IMG/VR virus record: IMGVR_UViG_3300022707_000474
Coordinates: 1-29,064 of that record
Strand: one strand, 5' to 3'
DNA from: a virus
Length of the DNA stretch: 29,064 bases
Positions 1 through 7,232 of the stretch are shown in pieces. Made by a program: the position numbers and the translations under genes. Every line of letters begins with the position of its first letter. Within the stretch, counting starts at the first letter, position 1. The notes under the pieces were generated by a model. The model was not told the origin of the DNA and ran no database searches. It saw nothing but the letters and a program-made list of their open reading frames with translations.

Positions 1-52
1 AGGAAGACGGTTAAAAAGTAATGGCTAAATTGACGGCAAAGCAGAAGGCCAA

Positions 53-514
53 TAACCGCATATCAAAGAATATCACATGTTTAAGGGTTCTTTGTCAGGG
101 TCGGGCCAAGATAGAGCCGATAAGATTTACATGCCGGAAGACGGGGATAAAGACACTGAGCCTAAAACTTACGCTGAGACCTTTAAGAACAACCGGGCAC
201 AGTACTATATAGCTTTAGCGAATAAATGTTACAATACGTATAAATGTGTGGTAAAGGGCGTCTATATAGACCCTGATGACATGATTAGCTTTGATGCTGA
301 AGGCATTGATAACTTGCCCAGTTTAAAGTCTCAGCTATGTAGAATCCCTAAAAAGGATCATGGTGGAGGATTGATTCAAATCATGAACAAGAAGGAAATG
401 AAGACTAATGGTATTCCTTCTCCGAATGAAGGGGACAGTATTATGATGTCTTTGTTTAAACCACCCACTGCAATTAAGAAAGTAAACCTCCAGTTCGAAT
501 CTATCTCAAGGTAG
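53..514 (+). pseudogene. Terminase large subunit, C-terminal nuclease-domain fragment
   Basis: The reading frame matches the end of a phage terminase large subunit, the motor that cuts and pumps DNA into the procapsid. The region from MFKGS at base 77 has the usual order of that domain's end: a MFKGS strand, an FKNNRAQYY helix, a YIDPDDMISFD segment, a CRIPKK/LIQIM segment and a closing SPNEGDSIMMSLF helix. Only about 145 residues remain; these enzymes are normally over 400. The frame is closed upstream by TAA at 26-28 and 50-52, so the Walker ATPase part is absent. Bases 1-47 instead look like a Shine-Dalgarno site and an ATG at 21 followed by MAKLTAKQK, which resembles the start of small terminase subunits. 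The nuclease end abuts the portal gene, the normal neighbour. It may be a deletion remnant or an assembly join at the window edge. Confidence 0.7.
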
Positions 515-518
515 GAGC

Positions 519-2897
519 ATGGCAAAGAAGAAAACCAAGAGCAAGCCCGTCCCCCAGGCTAATGATTTCAGCGATCACGCTGATACATTGATTGCCATCC
601 AAAAAACACAAGACTCCGAGCGCAATAGACGCGATAAAGTCAAGGAGGCTAAACGCTTCCTCACAGATACCGATGGGATGTGGGATCAAGACGCTGTTCG
701 TAAGTTAGACGGAAGATTTAGAGGGACTTTTGACCTTTGTTCTGGGATTATCGACGGTATTTCAGGCGAGATTGATCAAGCTGACTTTACTCTAAGAGTC
801 AGTCCTAGCGGTGGTGAGGCCAGTCAAGATACGGCCAAGACCTTAGATGGGATTATTCGTAACATCCGTAACATATCCAACGCTGAAGACATATTCAACA
901 AGGCAGGAAGGTCTAATGTTGTCGGTGGATTTGATGCGTGGGAAGTGGTTCAAGACTGGATTGATGGGGATAGTTTCGATCAAGACTTATTCATAAGGAA
1001 AATCCCTAATGCTTCTGATTCAGTATGGTTTGATATGGCTTCTGTCGAGCAAAATAGATCGGATGCCAAATGGTGCGTGAAATTAGTTGCCGTTCCCATT
1101 GATGACTATGAAGTCAGATGGCCTAAAGGCGGTAAAGTATCCATAGGGGATAATTCAAGAACACACGGCCATCAGCACAATGAAAAAGAAGTTGTTACGG
1201 TAGGTCAATTGTATTATCGGAAAGTAGAAGAGATCAACCTGGTAAGAATGACAGATGGTTCTGTTTATCGAGATGATGAGAAATTTAAGAAGACAAAAAA
1301 TGAACTGAGAAAACAAGGGATTAAGATAGAACTTGATAGTAAAGGCGAAGAGAAAAGACGTACTCGTGAATCGTGGAGATTCTACTCAAGAATGCTGGAC
1401 GGTGGTGATTGGTTAGCCCCTGAAGAAAAGACAGTCTTTGACTTCCCGCCCATCATTCCGATTTACGGAAACTTTGACATTATCGATAACGAAACGGTGT
1501 ATTTCGGTAAGCTGAAAAACCTGTTCGACCCTCAGCGCGCGTTAAATTATGGTATGAGCCGAGACATTGAAGATGGAGCTTTGTCTCCCGCTGAAACTAC
1601 GTGGATGACGGATACGCAGGCATCAGGTAACGATTACTCACGGATGAACACTGATCACGTACCTATTCGTATTTACAATACCGATGATAAGGCAAAAACC
1701 CCTCCCTTTAAAACTCCAGGCGCTCAAGGCAGTGTTGGGTTGCAAACCACTATTGGCAATATGCAGGAGATGATTACCGCTTCTTCCAATACATTCAACG
1801 CCCAACAAGGTAATGCAAGTTCAACTCAAAGCGGGATAGCCGGATTACAACAGATTGAGCAAGGCAATATCGGGTCTTTAAAATGGTTTAAATCCCTGGA
1901 GGTGGCTATTTGTCAGACAGGAAAGCTCTTAGTTAATGCCATTCCCAGAGTCTACGATGGAACCCGGCAGGCTAGAATTTTAGAAGAAGATGGTACGTCT
2001 AAATTCGTTCCGGTGAATAAGACAGTCTTTGACGAAGAATCAAAGGAAAATATTGTATTAAACGACCTTACAGTAGGCGAGTATGATGTTGTGTGCGAGA
2101 TGGGACCAGCCTTTAACAGCGCGCAGAAAGAAGCCGCGAGATCATTTGAGACAATGGCCGGTGTTGCCCCTGAATTTGTCGCAAGAGGGTTGGATATTTG
2201 GCTTAAGAACAAGAAAGAGCCTGGAATGGATTTAATGGCCGAACGAGTCAGAGAAGACTTGTTTAACCAGAACTTAATCCCTGAATCGCAAATGACTGAC
2301 GATGAAAAGCAAAAGGTAGCCGAAGCACAAGCTCTCGCTGCGCAACAACCTCCTCAACCCGACCCTGTCGCACTAGCCGCTCAAGGAGCATTATTGGAAG
2401 GTCAAGCCGCACTTCAGAACTCACAAAACAAAACGACTGAAATCCAGGGCAATCAACAAATAAGCGTCGAAAAGCTAAGACTTGAAGGGCAAGAATTATT
2501 GATTAGAGACAAGCAAGTTGATCTTGATACGCAGAAGTTTTTGCTTGAGAAAGAAGACAAGCTGAATGTTGCAGCCGCTAAACTACAACAAGGTGATAGA
2601 AAGCTCGATCAGTCAGAGCAGAAAATGATCATCGATGCCGACCAACAAGACAGAAAGATAGCCTTAGACGAACAACAGGCCCAGATAAGCAATATACTCG
2701 CCGTACAGGAACAAAGAGACAAAGAGTTTACTAGTGCGGTGGATAACCTAAACAAGCTTGCCACGACCATGCAGACGATTGTGGGACCGCATTTATTGGA
2801 AGCTACAGTTAACCAAGCCGTAGAGGTCACAGAGCTACAGGAAGAGCAGGGTGATACCGATATAGGGAAAGAGGTAGCGGGAACTGAGGATGAGTAA
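519..2897 (+). CDS. Portal protein (P22 gp1-like)
   Basis: This 792-residue protein is the likely dodecameric portal at the capsid vertex, through which DNA is packaged and ejected. Its length is close to P22 gp1 (about 725). The first 480 residues have the portal pattern: a charged N-terminal helix ending in a W-x-Q-D segment, a GxIxxISGEIDQ region, a DYEVRWPKG segment, and a region ending in a PIIPIYGNFDIID strand. From about residue 590 the chain becomes Gln- and Ala-rich, with long stretches predicted as helix or coiled coil, as in the barrel of P22-type portals. It starts 4 bases after the terminase stop with TAGGAG just upstream. Its end overlaps the next small gene by 8 bases. Assignment to the P22 portal family is from pattern recognition and position. 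Confidence 0.88.
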   Translation: MAKKKTKSKPVPQANDFSDHADTLIAIQKTQDSERNRRDKVKEAKRFLTDTDGMWDQDAVRKLDGRFRGTFDLCSGIIDGISGEIDQADFTLRVSPSGGEASQDTAKTLDGIIRNIRNISNAEDIFNKAGRSNVVGGFDAWEVVQDWIDGDSFDQDLFIRKIPNASDSVWFDMASVEQNRSDAKWCVKLVAVPIDDYEVRWPKGGKVSIGDNSRTHGHQHNEKEVVTVGQLYYRKVEEINLVRMTDGSVYRDDEKFKKTKNELRKQGIKIELDSKGEEKRRTRESWRFYSRMLDGGDWLAPEEKTVFDFPPIIPIYGNFDIIDNETVYFGKLKNLFDPQRALNYGMSRDIEDGALSPAETTWMTDTQASGNDYSRMNTDHVPIRIYNTDDKAKTPPFKTPGAQGSVGLQTTIGNMQEMITASSNTFNAQQGNASSTQSGIAGLQQIEQGNIGSLKWFKSLEVAICQTGKLLVNAIPRVYDGTRQARILEEDGTSKFVPVNKTVFDEESKENIVLNDLTVGEYDVVCEMGPAFNSAQKEAARSFETMAGVAPEFVARGLDIWLKNKKEPGMDLMAERVREDLFNQNLIPESQMTDDEKQKVAEAQALAAQQPPQPDPVALAAQGALLEGQAALQNSQNKTTEIQGNQQISVEKLRLEGQELLIRDKQVDLDTQKFLLEKEDKLNVAAAKLQQGDRKLDQSEQKMIIDADQQDRKIALDEQQAQISNILAVQEQRDKEFTSAVDNLNKLATTMQTIVGPHLLEATVNQAVEVTELQEEQGDTDIGKEVAGTEDE

Positions 2898-3072
2898 CGT
2901 TTTGGACTTACAACAACCCATCACACGGCCAGCTGTCGCCGAAATGCAAGAGCGAATCCACGATGTCATAAAGGAATATGATGGCGAGGTAGGATTTATC
3001 GAAGCATTAGGCGCGTTAGAGTTTTTAAAGATCATTATGACAGCCAGACAGATTGATAATATAGAGTCTTAG
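2890..3072 (+). CDS. Small protein of unknown function after portal
   Basis: A 60-residue acidic, helical protein whose ATG lies inside the last codons of the portal gene (8-base overlap), so it is probably translated by coupling. It has no cysteines, membrane segment or motif I recognise. Its C-terminal half (GFIEALGALEFLKIIMTARQ) reads as an amphipathic helix that could support oligomer contacts. Small genes with this EALGALEFLK-type helix are often found directly after the portal in podovirus-like genomes, but I know no function. It is the last gene before a strong terminator. Confidence 0.6.
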   Translation: MSNVLDLQQPITRPAVAEMQERIHDVIKEYDGEVGFIEALGALEFLKIIMTARQIDNIES

Positions 3073-3116
3073 CGGGCCTACTCCACCCGCCGCGCACCAT
3101 CCCAGTGCGCACCCTT

Positions 3117-3141
3117 GGCCCTCTTCGGAGGGTCTTTTTTT
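3117..3141 (+). terminator. Intrinsic terminator after the terminase-portal unit
   Basis: A 7-bp stem (GGCCCTC with GAGGGTC, one G-U pair) closed by a TTCG tetraloop is followed directly by seven T residues. This is a textbook rho-independent terminator for rightward transcription. It lies 45 bases after the small gene following the portal, so it ends or attenuates the packaging-gene transcript before the accessory block. Confidence 0.9.
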
Positions 3142-3155
3142 ATATACGGACACCT

Positions 3156-3590
3156 TCACGGGATTAAATATTGACACTCAAACCAGAAAATTACCGGCCT
3201 AGGAGGAGCCTCGATTAGTCCAAATCTTTCAGCAGTACGAAAATTAACTGATGATCTCCTAGCCCTTTCAACTTGTAACTGTATTTCTTTCCTGAATTGG
3301 TCAATAGTAAACGTCGCTTTGAATAGGTTGCAGGGAGCGCAGGAAGGAACCATATTGTCGATAGTGTCATTCTCAGGGTTCAGCATTCCGTCATTTTCCA
3401 GCAACGTCTGGACTGATTCAGGGACTTCACCAAAGGCATTGACAGCCTTAGTCTTTGTATTAATCACTCTAAAAACGGGGTTTAAGTGGTCTACATGCCA
3501 CCCCTTATCCGGTAATTTCTGACCACAATACCAGCACCAACCCTTTGATTTATCCCATATGACTTTTCGTTGTTTTTTACTTATAGTCAC
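3156..3590 (-). CDS. HNH endonuclease
   Basis: A 144-residue HNH-family nuclease on the minus strand. Visible elements are a zinc-binding CWYC (Cys19, Cys22), the catalytic HVDH (His32, Asp34, His35) and a second CAPCN pair (Cys84, Cys87) at the end of the beta-beta-alpha-metal fold. The start is GTG at 3590, with GGGAG 8 bases upstream. It is transcribed toward the terminator that ends the portal unit, opposite to its left neighbours. This is the usual look of a free-standing homing-type endonuclease inserted between phage genes. Such enzymes can also serve in packaging, but phages that use them that way place them next to the terminase in the same direction, which is not the case here. Confidence 0.87.
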   Translation of the reverse strand: MTISKKQRKVIWDKSKGWCWYCGQKLPDKGWHVDHLNPVFRVINTKTKAVNAFGEVPESVQTLLENDGMLNPENDTIDNMVPSCAPCNLFKATFTIDQFRKEIQLQVERARRSSVNFRTAERFGLIEAPPRPVIFWFECQYLIP

Positions 3591-3635
3591 ATCTATTCTC
3601 CCGGTTGTATTGGCCTAAATAATAGCAAATACACC

Positions 3636-3664
3636 TTGATAACACAACACTTAACTGTTATTGT
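3636..3664 (+). promoter_or_regulatory. Candidate sigma70-type promoter for the small-gene train
   Basis: TTGATA (3636-3641), a 17-base spacer and TATTGT (3659-3664) lie 24 bases before the GTG of the first rightward small gene at 3688. The -35 box and spacing are good and the -10 box is fair. It lies in the divergent space between the leftward HNH gene and the rightward gene train, where a promoter is expected. Confidence 0.45.
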
Positions 3665-3687
3665 TTCTTAACAAATTGAGGTGTTCA

Positions 3688-3813
3688 GTGGCAATTAAGA
3701 TCAAATGTTCAGAGTGTAAAAAGTTCAAGTGGATGAACCGCCATGCAAAGACTTGTGGCGTTAAGTGTCGTGCGCGAAGGTTCAGGCGGCTTGGAAAGCT
3801 AAAAAATAAATAG
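3688..3813 (+). CDS. 41-aa zinc-ribbon-like protein
   Basis: A short, strongly basic protein starting at GTG, with GAGGTG 5 bases upstream. It has CSEC near the N-terminus and a second pair, CGVKC, about 13 residues later, followed by an Arg/Lys-rich tail (RARRFRRLGKLKNK). The four cysteines suit one zinc ion, and the tail suggests nucleic-acid binding. I infer a small regulator or DNA/RNA-binding protein; the family is not recognised. Its stop is followed by GAGGAG, which serves the next gene. Confidence 0.6.
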   Translation: MAIKIKCSECKKFKWMNRHAKTCGVKCRARRFRRLGKLKNK

Positions 3814-3825
3814 AGGAGTATGGTG

Positions 3826-4281
3826 ATGGGGGTATTGCTGCAAGATTGGTTTAACGAGAACATGCCAGAGGAAGACTTGATTTATGGCAAAGGAATGAAA
3901 GGTCAAGTTATATGGGTTAGAGATTCGCTGGCATGGATGATATATAGATCGCTTGCAGAAAATCACCCTGAGCCAGAAAAAGGGTGGCGATCAATTGTAA
4001 GTGTAAGCAGCACACACAGGTCCAAGTCAGTAGTGCTTCCGGTATATCGGTTTTGCTGCGCCGACACGGTGATAAAGATTCGCGGTAACTTCCACGATTG
4101 GTGTGTTCGTTATTCTGGGCCTAAAGTCGCTGAGTTTCCTACTTGGATGAGGGTTTATGAGTCAACAGGTTTCTATGAAGGAATGGAAGGCGATCATTCG
4201 GATATTAAGTTCTGTGTTGGTTCGCGGGAAGAAATGTATGCTGTAATTTGGTGGATGCTTAACAATACAGAGGCTGCTTAG
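3826..4281 (+). CDS. Hypothetical protein, 151 aa
   Basis: The product is not recognised. I chose ATG 3826 over ATG 3820 because GAGGA ends 8 bases before it, while at 3820 the spacing would be only 2. The protein is rich in Trp, Tyr and Met, has a motif-poor middle with two adjacent cysteines (RFCCAD) and ends with an aromatic helix (AVIWWMLNN). There is no signal peptide and no clear membrane segment, so a soluble cytoplasmic protein is likely. It is the second gene of the rightward train of small genes. Confidence 0.65.
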   Translation: MGVLLQDWFNENMPEEDLIYGKGMKGQVIWVRDSLAWMIYRSLAENHPEPEKGWRSIVSVSSTHRSKSVVLPVYRFCCADTVIKIRGNFHDWCVRYSGPKVAEFPTWMRVYESTGFYEGMEGDHSDIKFCVGSREEMYAVIWWMLNNTEAA

Positions 4282-4314
4282 TCGCGTTTCTGTACAACAA
4301 CGGAGTATAAGATT

Positions 4315-4497
4315 GTGGGAAAAAGAGTAGCCAAAAAAGAGGTCTACAAGTTCAAGAAAGGCGAGCTACTTAGTCTTGATAGTATTTACGATGTGCAGGG
4401 TATCGGAGGCAACGATTGGTGGGAGCCTGAAGAAGGCAGCGAAGATAGCTTGATCGTAACTCGCGACCACCATTTTGTAATAACCTTTTACGAATAA
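4315..4497 (+). CDS. Hypothetical protein, 60 aa
   Basis: A small protein starting at GTG 4315, with GGAG about 9 bases upstream. It has a basic N-terminus (MGKRVAKKEVYKFKKGE) followed by an acidic part (WWEPEEGSEDS) and ends in a beta-like segment. The length and charge split recall small phage modulators of host proteins, but no family is recognised. A TGTAC motif lies 24 bases before its start. Confidence 0.55.
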   Translation: MGKRVAKKEVYKFKKGELLSLDSIYDVQGIGGNDWWEPEEGSEDSLIVTRDHHFVITFYE

Positions 4498-4575
4498 CAC
4501 GCGAATATGTACTTTGACGGGAGTTAGAAAATGACATGGCTCAGAGACAATAATACACACTGCGGAGGTATCGAT

Positions 4576-4803
4576 ATGAGCGACAAATTGACTAATAGAT
4601 TGCGCGGGCAATACAAGGTTGGGCCGGATAACGTATATGGAACCAGAAGTTTCGCTGATTTTATCCCGCCTATTTCATTGGAGGCAGCAGACAGAATCGA
4701 ACTACTTGAGCGGTATATCTGTAAAGTTGTTGAAATGGACATGGATGAATTTTCAATACTTGAGCCTGAAGATGTTTATTCAGAATTAGGTATAACGAGT
4801 TAA
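4576..4803 (+). CDS. Hypothetical phage protein, 75 aa (MSDKLTNRLR type)
   Basis: I chose ATG 4576, preceded by GGAGG with 7-base spacing. An in-frame ATG at 4531 also has an SD (GGGAG), which would add 15 residues. From 4576 the protein begins MSDKLTNRLRGQ and carries EAADRIELLERY. This is the layout of a widespread family of small phage proteins: an rLR motif near the start, then an EAA-x-RIE-x-LE helix. Their function is unknown. Two stacked start sites, each with an SD, are unusual and may give two protein forms or a short coupled leader. Confidence 0.65.
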   Translation: MSDKLTNRLRGQYKVGPDNVYGTRSFADFIPPISLEAADRIELLERYICKVVEMDMDEFSILEPEDVYSELGITS

Positions 4804-4827
4804 AGTACAACAAAGGAGTATTAATTT

Positions 4828-5199
4828 ATGAAAACTGGGATCGAACTAATAAGTAATGAGCGTTTGCGTCAGGTTTCTGATGAGGGTTGGACGCCAGAAC
4901 ACGATGATGAGCACGACGATGGCTCGCTTGCTTTGGCTGCCGTATGTTACGCAGCGCCGGTGCTTGTTTATAAGGTTAATGAATTGGCAACGGGATTTGC
5001 ATTTTTCGACCCTTGGCCGCATAACTGGAGTGATGGTTGGGATAAAAGATTCGTTTACGGCGAAAGGAAAAGGAATCCGGGCAACATGCCGCCAGACCCA
5101 AATACGTACACCAATACAGAACGCATCGACTTGCTTGTCAAGGCTGGTGCTCTGATTGCCGCAGAGATCGACAGGCTTCAGCGAATTGATAAAACGTAA
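4828..5199 (+). CDS. Conserved phage hypothetical protein, 123 aa (EGWTPEHDDEH type)
   Basis: This protein belongs to a common phage and prophage family whose members begin with a GIELI-x-ERxRQ segment, followed by EGWTPEHDDEHDDG, LA-x-AAxCYA, a Trp-rich centre (DPWPHNW) and a closing RIDLLVKAGALIAAEIDRLQR helix. All these parts are visible. Similar proteins occur in early or accessory regions of many phages, and I know no reaction for them. The conserved His/Asp/Glu cluster suggests metal binding, which is inference. GGAG precedes the ATG, and the upstream junction carries the AGTACAACAA form of the repeated leader. Confidence 0.75.
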   Translation: MKTGIELISNERLRQVSDEGWTPEHDDEHDDGSLALAAVCYAAPVLVYKVNELATGFAFFDPWPHNWSDGWDKRFVYGERKRNPGNMPPDPNTYTNTERIDLLVKAGALIAAEIDRLQRIDKT

Positions 5200-5222
5200 T
5201 TATGTACGAAGGGAGAAGTTAG

Positions 5223-5423
5223 ATGGTGAATGTAGTTATACCACCTGAACAAGAATTCCTGATGGAGAACGATTCTGCCTATAGGGAGGCAGTAAATCTA
5301 GCCGCTCACATGGTAAAAATGTTTTATCCAGAAAACGACACTTTCATTCTTTGTGACAGCACTGCTGGCGTTATCTCTCAGATCGATAACATGGTTACAG
5401 GATTGGAAAGAGTCAAAACGTAA
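5223..5423 (+). CDS. Hypothetical protein, 66 aa
   Basis: A small acidic protein, not recognised. A GGGAG site sits 8 bases before the ATG. Two helical segments (AYREAVNLAAHMVKMFY and AGVISQIDNMVTGLERV) flank a short FILCDST strand. There is no signal peptide or membrane segment. It sits in the train of small genes with the TGTAC leader 20 bases before its start. Confidence 0.6.
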   Translation: MVNVVIPPEQEFLMENDSAYREAVNLAAHMVKMFYPENDTFILCDSTAGVISQIDNMVTGLERVKT

Positions 5424-5447
5424 ATATGTACTTTGAGGTGAATTAGA

Positions 5448-5663
5448 ATGATGCAAACCGGCTTTAAAATATTCGAGTGGGATGAAACAACAGGAAAAGC
5501 AGACTTCTATCGGCAGGGAGATTTGATACTTAGTCTCACTCTGCCCAGCTATGAGGAAGCGCATAGTATTTATACTGCATTTGAACACTGCTATAACAAA
5601 GGCGTCGATGATGGCCTTCAATGGATTAGTGAAGCCATACTAGACAAAAGAAACAGGCTTTAA
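5448..5663 (+). CDS. Hypothetical protein, 71 aa
   Basis: A small mixed alpha/beta protein, not recognised. It starts ATG ATG after GAGGTG, so either ATG may be used. It opens with a beta-like region (FKIFEWDETTGKADFYRQGD) and continues as one long helix (YEEAHSIYTAFEHCYNKGVDDGL). The last part resembles small phage proteins that end in a GxxDGLxW helix. TGTAC lies 21 bases before the start. Confidence 0.6.
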   Translation: MMQTGFKIFEWDETTGKADFYRQGDLILSLTLPSYEEAHSIYTAFEHCYNKGVDDGLQWISEAILDKRNRL

Positions 5664-5726
5664 CGCGCAATAATGTACTAAAAGAGATTCCCATTGTCTA
5701 TCAAAGGGCTATAGAGAGGATTACTG

Positions 5727-5948
5727 ATGAAAAACATGAACATTGAGGCGGCAATCGATCAAGTAAAATACCTCATGAGCATTCCCCTTTCGAAAAGAGT
5801 GTCTGTTGTTAATTCCTATATTGAAATTAATGGGCTTGATGTTCCTAAAATATCGCTAGAAGAAGTCGAGGCCCATCCTGGGAAAGAGGCATTATTGAGC
5901 CATGCTTATTCCAGAATAACCAGACCACACCTAACTATGAGCAAATAA
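5727..5948 (+). CDS. Hypothetical protein, 73 aa
   Basis: A small protein, not recognised, starting at ATG 5727 after GAGAGG. It has a helical N-terminus (IEAAIDQVKYLMSIPLSKRVSV) and an acidic middle (SLEEVEAHPGKEALL). It has no cysteines and no membrane segment. The gap before it (63 bases) is longer than at the other junctions of this train. It contains the TGTAC motif but at 53 bases from the start, which could mean an extra short element was inserted there. Confidence 0.55.
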   Translation: MKNMNIEAAIDQVKYLMSIPLSKRVSVVNSYIEINGLDVPKISLEEVEAHPGKEALLSHAYSRITRPHLTMSK

Positions 5949-5949
5949 C

Positions 5950-6189
5950 ATGAGCGTGACTAGAATTATTTGTGACGATTGCGGATTCCTCCAGGTTTAC
6001 TGTGGATGCGTGAAGATAACCTCATGGCAACGATTTAACTCTGACACTGGAGCCTGGGTCCACAATCATATTCAAGACGGACATGTATCTGGCGACAAGC
6101 CTACCGGAGAGCCGCATCAGACATCTAATTGGGCTAAAGGTGATTGGAAGAAAGAATACAAGCATCTTGTTGATAACAGAGTGGGGTAA
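5950..6189 (+). CDS. Cys-rich hypothetical protein, 79 aa
   Basis: The ATG follows the previous stop by one base. The N-terminus holds four cysteines in a compact pattern (ICDDCGFLQVYCGC), which suits a zinc ribbon. The rest is Trp- and His-rich, with VHNHIQDGH and NWAKGDWKKEY segments. I do not recognise the family. It is the last gene of the rightward train and meets the leftward operon tail to tail with a 2-base gap and no visible terminator. Confidence 0.6.
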   Translation: MSVTRIICDDCGFLQVYCGCVKITSWQRFNSDTGAWVHNHIQDGHVSGDKPTGEPHQTSNWAKGDWKKEYKHLVDNRVG

Positions 6190-6191
6190 TC

Positions 6192-6389
6192 CTAGAGCCT
6201 GGACGAAGTATGCCACCTTCCACAATACGTACAGAGATAAGGTCTTAACTCATACCCTCGCTCAGCAATAAAGTCTTGAGTTAACTCAATCGATTCAAAA
6301 GAGCGCTTTTTAATACAGTTAACCGCATCCTTACGATGTATCCTTTTCCAGACATTAGGGGCTTTGCTGAATTGAGGGTATTTGTTCAC
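6192..6389 (-). CDS. Small zinc-finger-like phage protein, 65 aa
   Basis: A basic small protein that ends with LRPYLCTYCGRWHTSSRL. The CxxCGxWH ending is shared by many small phage proteins of unknown function and looks like a half zinc finger. The start is GTG at 6389, overlapping the stop of the upstream gene by one base (TAGTG), so translation is coupled. It is the last gene of the leftward operon that begins at the RHH regulator. Confidence 0.65.
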   Translation of the reverse strand: MNKYPQFSKAPNVWKRIHRKDAVNCIKKRSFESIELTQDFIAERGYELRPYLCTYCGRWHTSSRL

Positions 6390-6664
6390 TATTTTTTCGC
6401 TATGGGATTAATCTCGTTCCATTGCCTGATCGCTTCTTCTTTGGTCTCACAGCAAGGATCGTAAAATTGGGGCTTACCTACTGCATGATCGCAGTTCATA
6501 CAATGAGCCGCCCATCCGCCAACGTCAGAGCATATGCAGGAACCCCATCCGCATTTAATACATCGATTCGCTTCTTCCATCCTATCAACCTCTATCGCCT
6601 CCCCTGTAACAGCATTGCGAACGGTGGTTACATTGTCTGGTATTCTTGTTTTGCCTTCTTTCAT
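6389..6664 (-). CDS. Lar-like restriction-alleviation/zinc-ribbon protein, 91 aa
   Basis: This protein has CIKC (Cys35, Cys38), CIC (43, 45), CMNC (55, 58) and CC (71, 72), and ends in ETKEEAIRQWNEI. The combination of paired cysteines and a closing T-x-EEAIxxWN helix is the hallmark of Lar-type phage and prophage zinc proteins. Lar of the Rac prophage relieves type I restriction by acting with the host modification enzyme. Many relatives are annotated as Lar only by this pattern, so the activity is inference. Its extra cysteines and N-terminal basic segment differ from the short standard form. Confidence 0.6.
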   Translation of the reverse strand: MKEGKTRIPDNVTTVRNAVTGEAIEVDRMEEANRCIKCGWGSCICSDVGGWAAHCMNCDHAVGKPQFYDPCCETKEEAIRQWNEINPIAKK

Positions 6665-6743
6665 GGCCTTGGTCCTTGTGTCGTGTCAAATAACGTCAAA
6701 CCTTGTTGTGTCGCATATATTGAGAATTATCATACACAAAGTC

Positions 6744-6941
6744 CTATCCCTTCCTCGTATTGAAATCACCGGGCAATACATTATCAAGAAAATCCTCTTT
6801 ATTCTCTGGCCCGGCAAAAAACCGCTTTGACGATGAAAATTTACATTCTGGATAATTACTACACCCAAAGAAATCGCCATGCCTTCCCTTTCTCGCTACC
6901 ATCAAAACCTTGCAGCGTGGGCATGTAGGCGTCTTATTCAT
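6744..6941 (-). CDS. Topoisomerase-type C4 zinc-finger protein, 65 aa
   Basis: The first 35 residues form a classic zf-C4_Topoisom domain: CPRC (Cys7, Cys10), a KGRHGDFFGC stretch (Cys27) and SNYPEC (Cys33). This finger is found at the C-terminus of type IA topoisomerases, where it binds single-stranded DNA. Here it stands alone with a 30-residue tail, as in several phages and mobile elements. It probably binds single-stranded nucleic acid. The ATG overlaps the upstream stop as ATGA. Confidence 0.8.
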   Translation of the reverse strand: MNKTPTCPRCKVLMVARKGRHGDFFGCSNYPECKFSSSKRFFAGPENKEDFLDNVLPGDFNTRKG

Positions 6942-7132
6942 AATAGATCATCATTACATATCTGATACATACACCATGACCAGAAACCTTTAATCACCGG
7001 CCCGTGTATGTGATTTATGTTGAATGAACACTTATCCCTAACATCGATGGGAAAGAACCCTCCCACCTCTTCAGTGTTGCCTTCAAAATCCTCACAAATA
7101 TAGATGAAGGGCTCCCATTGGTTAAGATTCAT
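6938..7132 (-). CDS. Hypothetical protein, 64 aa
   Basis: I chose ATG 7132 because AGGAG lies 8 bases upstream; the longer in-frame version would run through the tRNA gene. The protein begins MNLNQWEPFIYICEDFEG and is rich in aromatic residues and isoleucine, with three cysteines spread along it. No family is recognised. It follows the tRNA-Cys gene directly and overlaps the next gene by four bases. Confidence 0.6.
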   Translation of the reverse strand: MNLNQWEPFIYICEDFEGNTEEVGGFFPIDVRDKCSFNINHIHGPVIKGFWSWCMYQICNDDLL

Positions 7133-7150
7133 TTTATTACTCCTAATTAT

Positions 7151-7224
7151 TGGAGGCTGTAGCTGGACTCGAACCAGCGAAAACGGTGTTGCAGACCGCG
7201 ACCTTACCACTTGGTTATACAGCC
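7151..7224 (-). tRNA. tRNA-Cys (anticodon GCA)
   Basis: A complete cloverleaf can be drawn on the minus strand. The 7-bp acceptor stem (GGCTGTA with TACAGCC) is perfect. The D arm is a 3-bp ACC/GGT stem, the anticodon stem GCGGT/ACCGT carries loop CTGCAAC, and the T stem GCTGG/CCAGC carries loop TTCGAGT. The anticodon is GCA, so it reads Cys codons. The base before the 3' end is T (U73), the known identity base for cysteinyl-tRNA synthetase, and CCA is encoded. It lies inside a leftward operon between the DUF5131 gene and a small gene. Confidence 0.96.
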
Positions 7225-7232
7225 TTAACTAT

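Larger units (their letters stand above)
4282..5680 (+). repeat. Repeated intergenic leader with TGTAC core (six copies)
   Basis: Every junction of the small-gene train from 4281 to 5727 carries a GTAC core soon after the stop codon: 4291, 4508, 5203, 5427 and 5674 (as TGTAC) and 4804 (as AGTAC). In the first five in order (4291, 4508, 4804, 5203, 5427) the core lies 20 to 24 bases before the start codon; at 5674 the distance is 53. Three copies (4291, 4508, 5674) have CGCG a few bases upstream. Copies 4291 and 4804 share a longer match (GTACAACAA, one variable base, GGAGTAT). This is direct reading. Its role is unknown: it could be a promoter or regulator site, an RNA element, or the mark of repeated gene-cassette duplication. 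Confidence 0.7.

Noticed and set aside
21-212. 63-aa ORF over the start of the terminase fragment
   Set aside because: Beyond its first nine residues it is a shadow of the terminase frame; I treat only its start as informative.
2835-3035. 66-aa minus-strand ORF over the portal end
   Set aside because: It is antisense to the portal end and the 60-aa gene, with no own ribosome site.
6422-6830. Rightward ORFs of 113 and 98 aa
   Set aside because: They are antisense to the Lar-like and C4-finger genes, lack ribosome sites and show no protein-like pattern.
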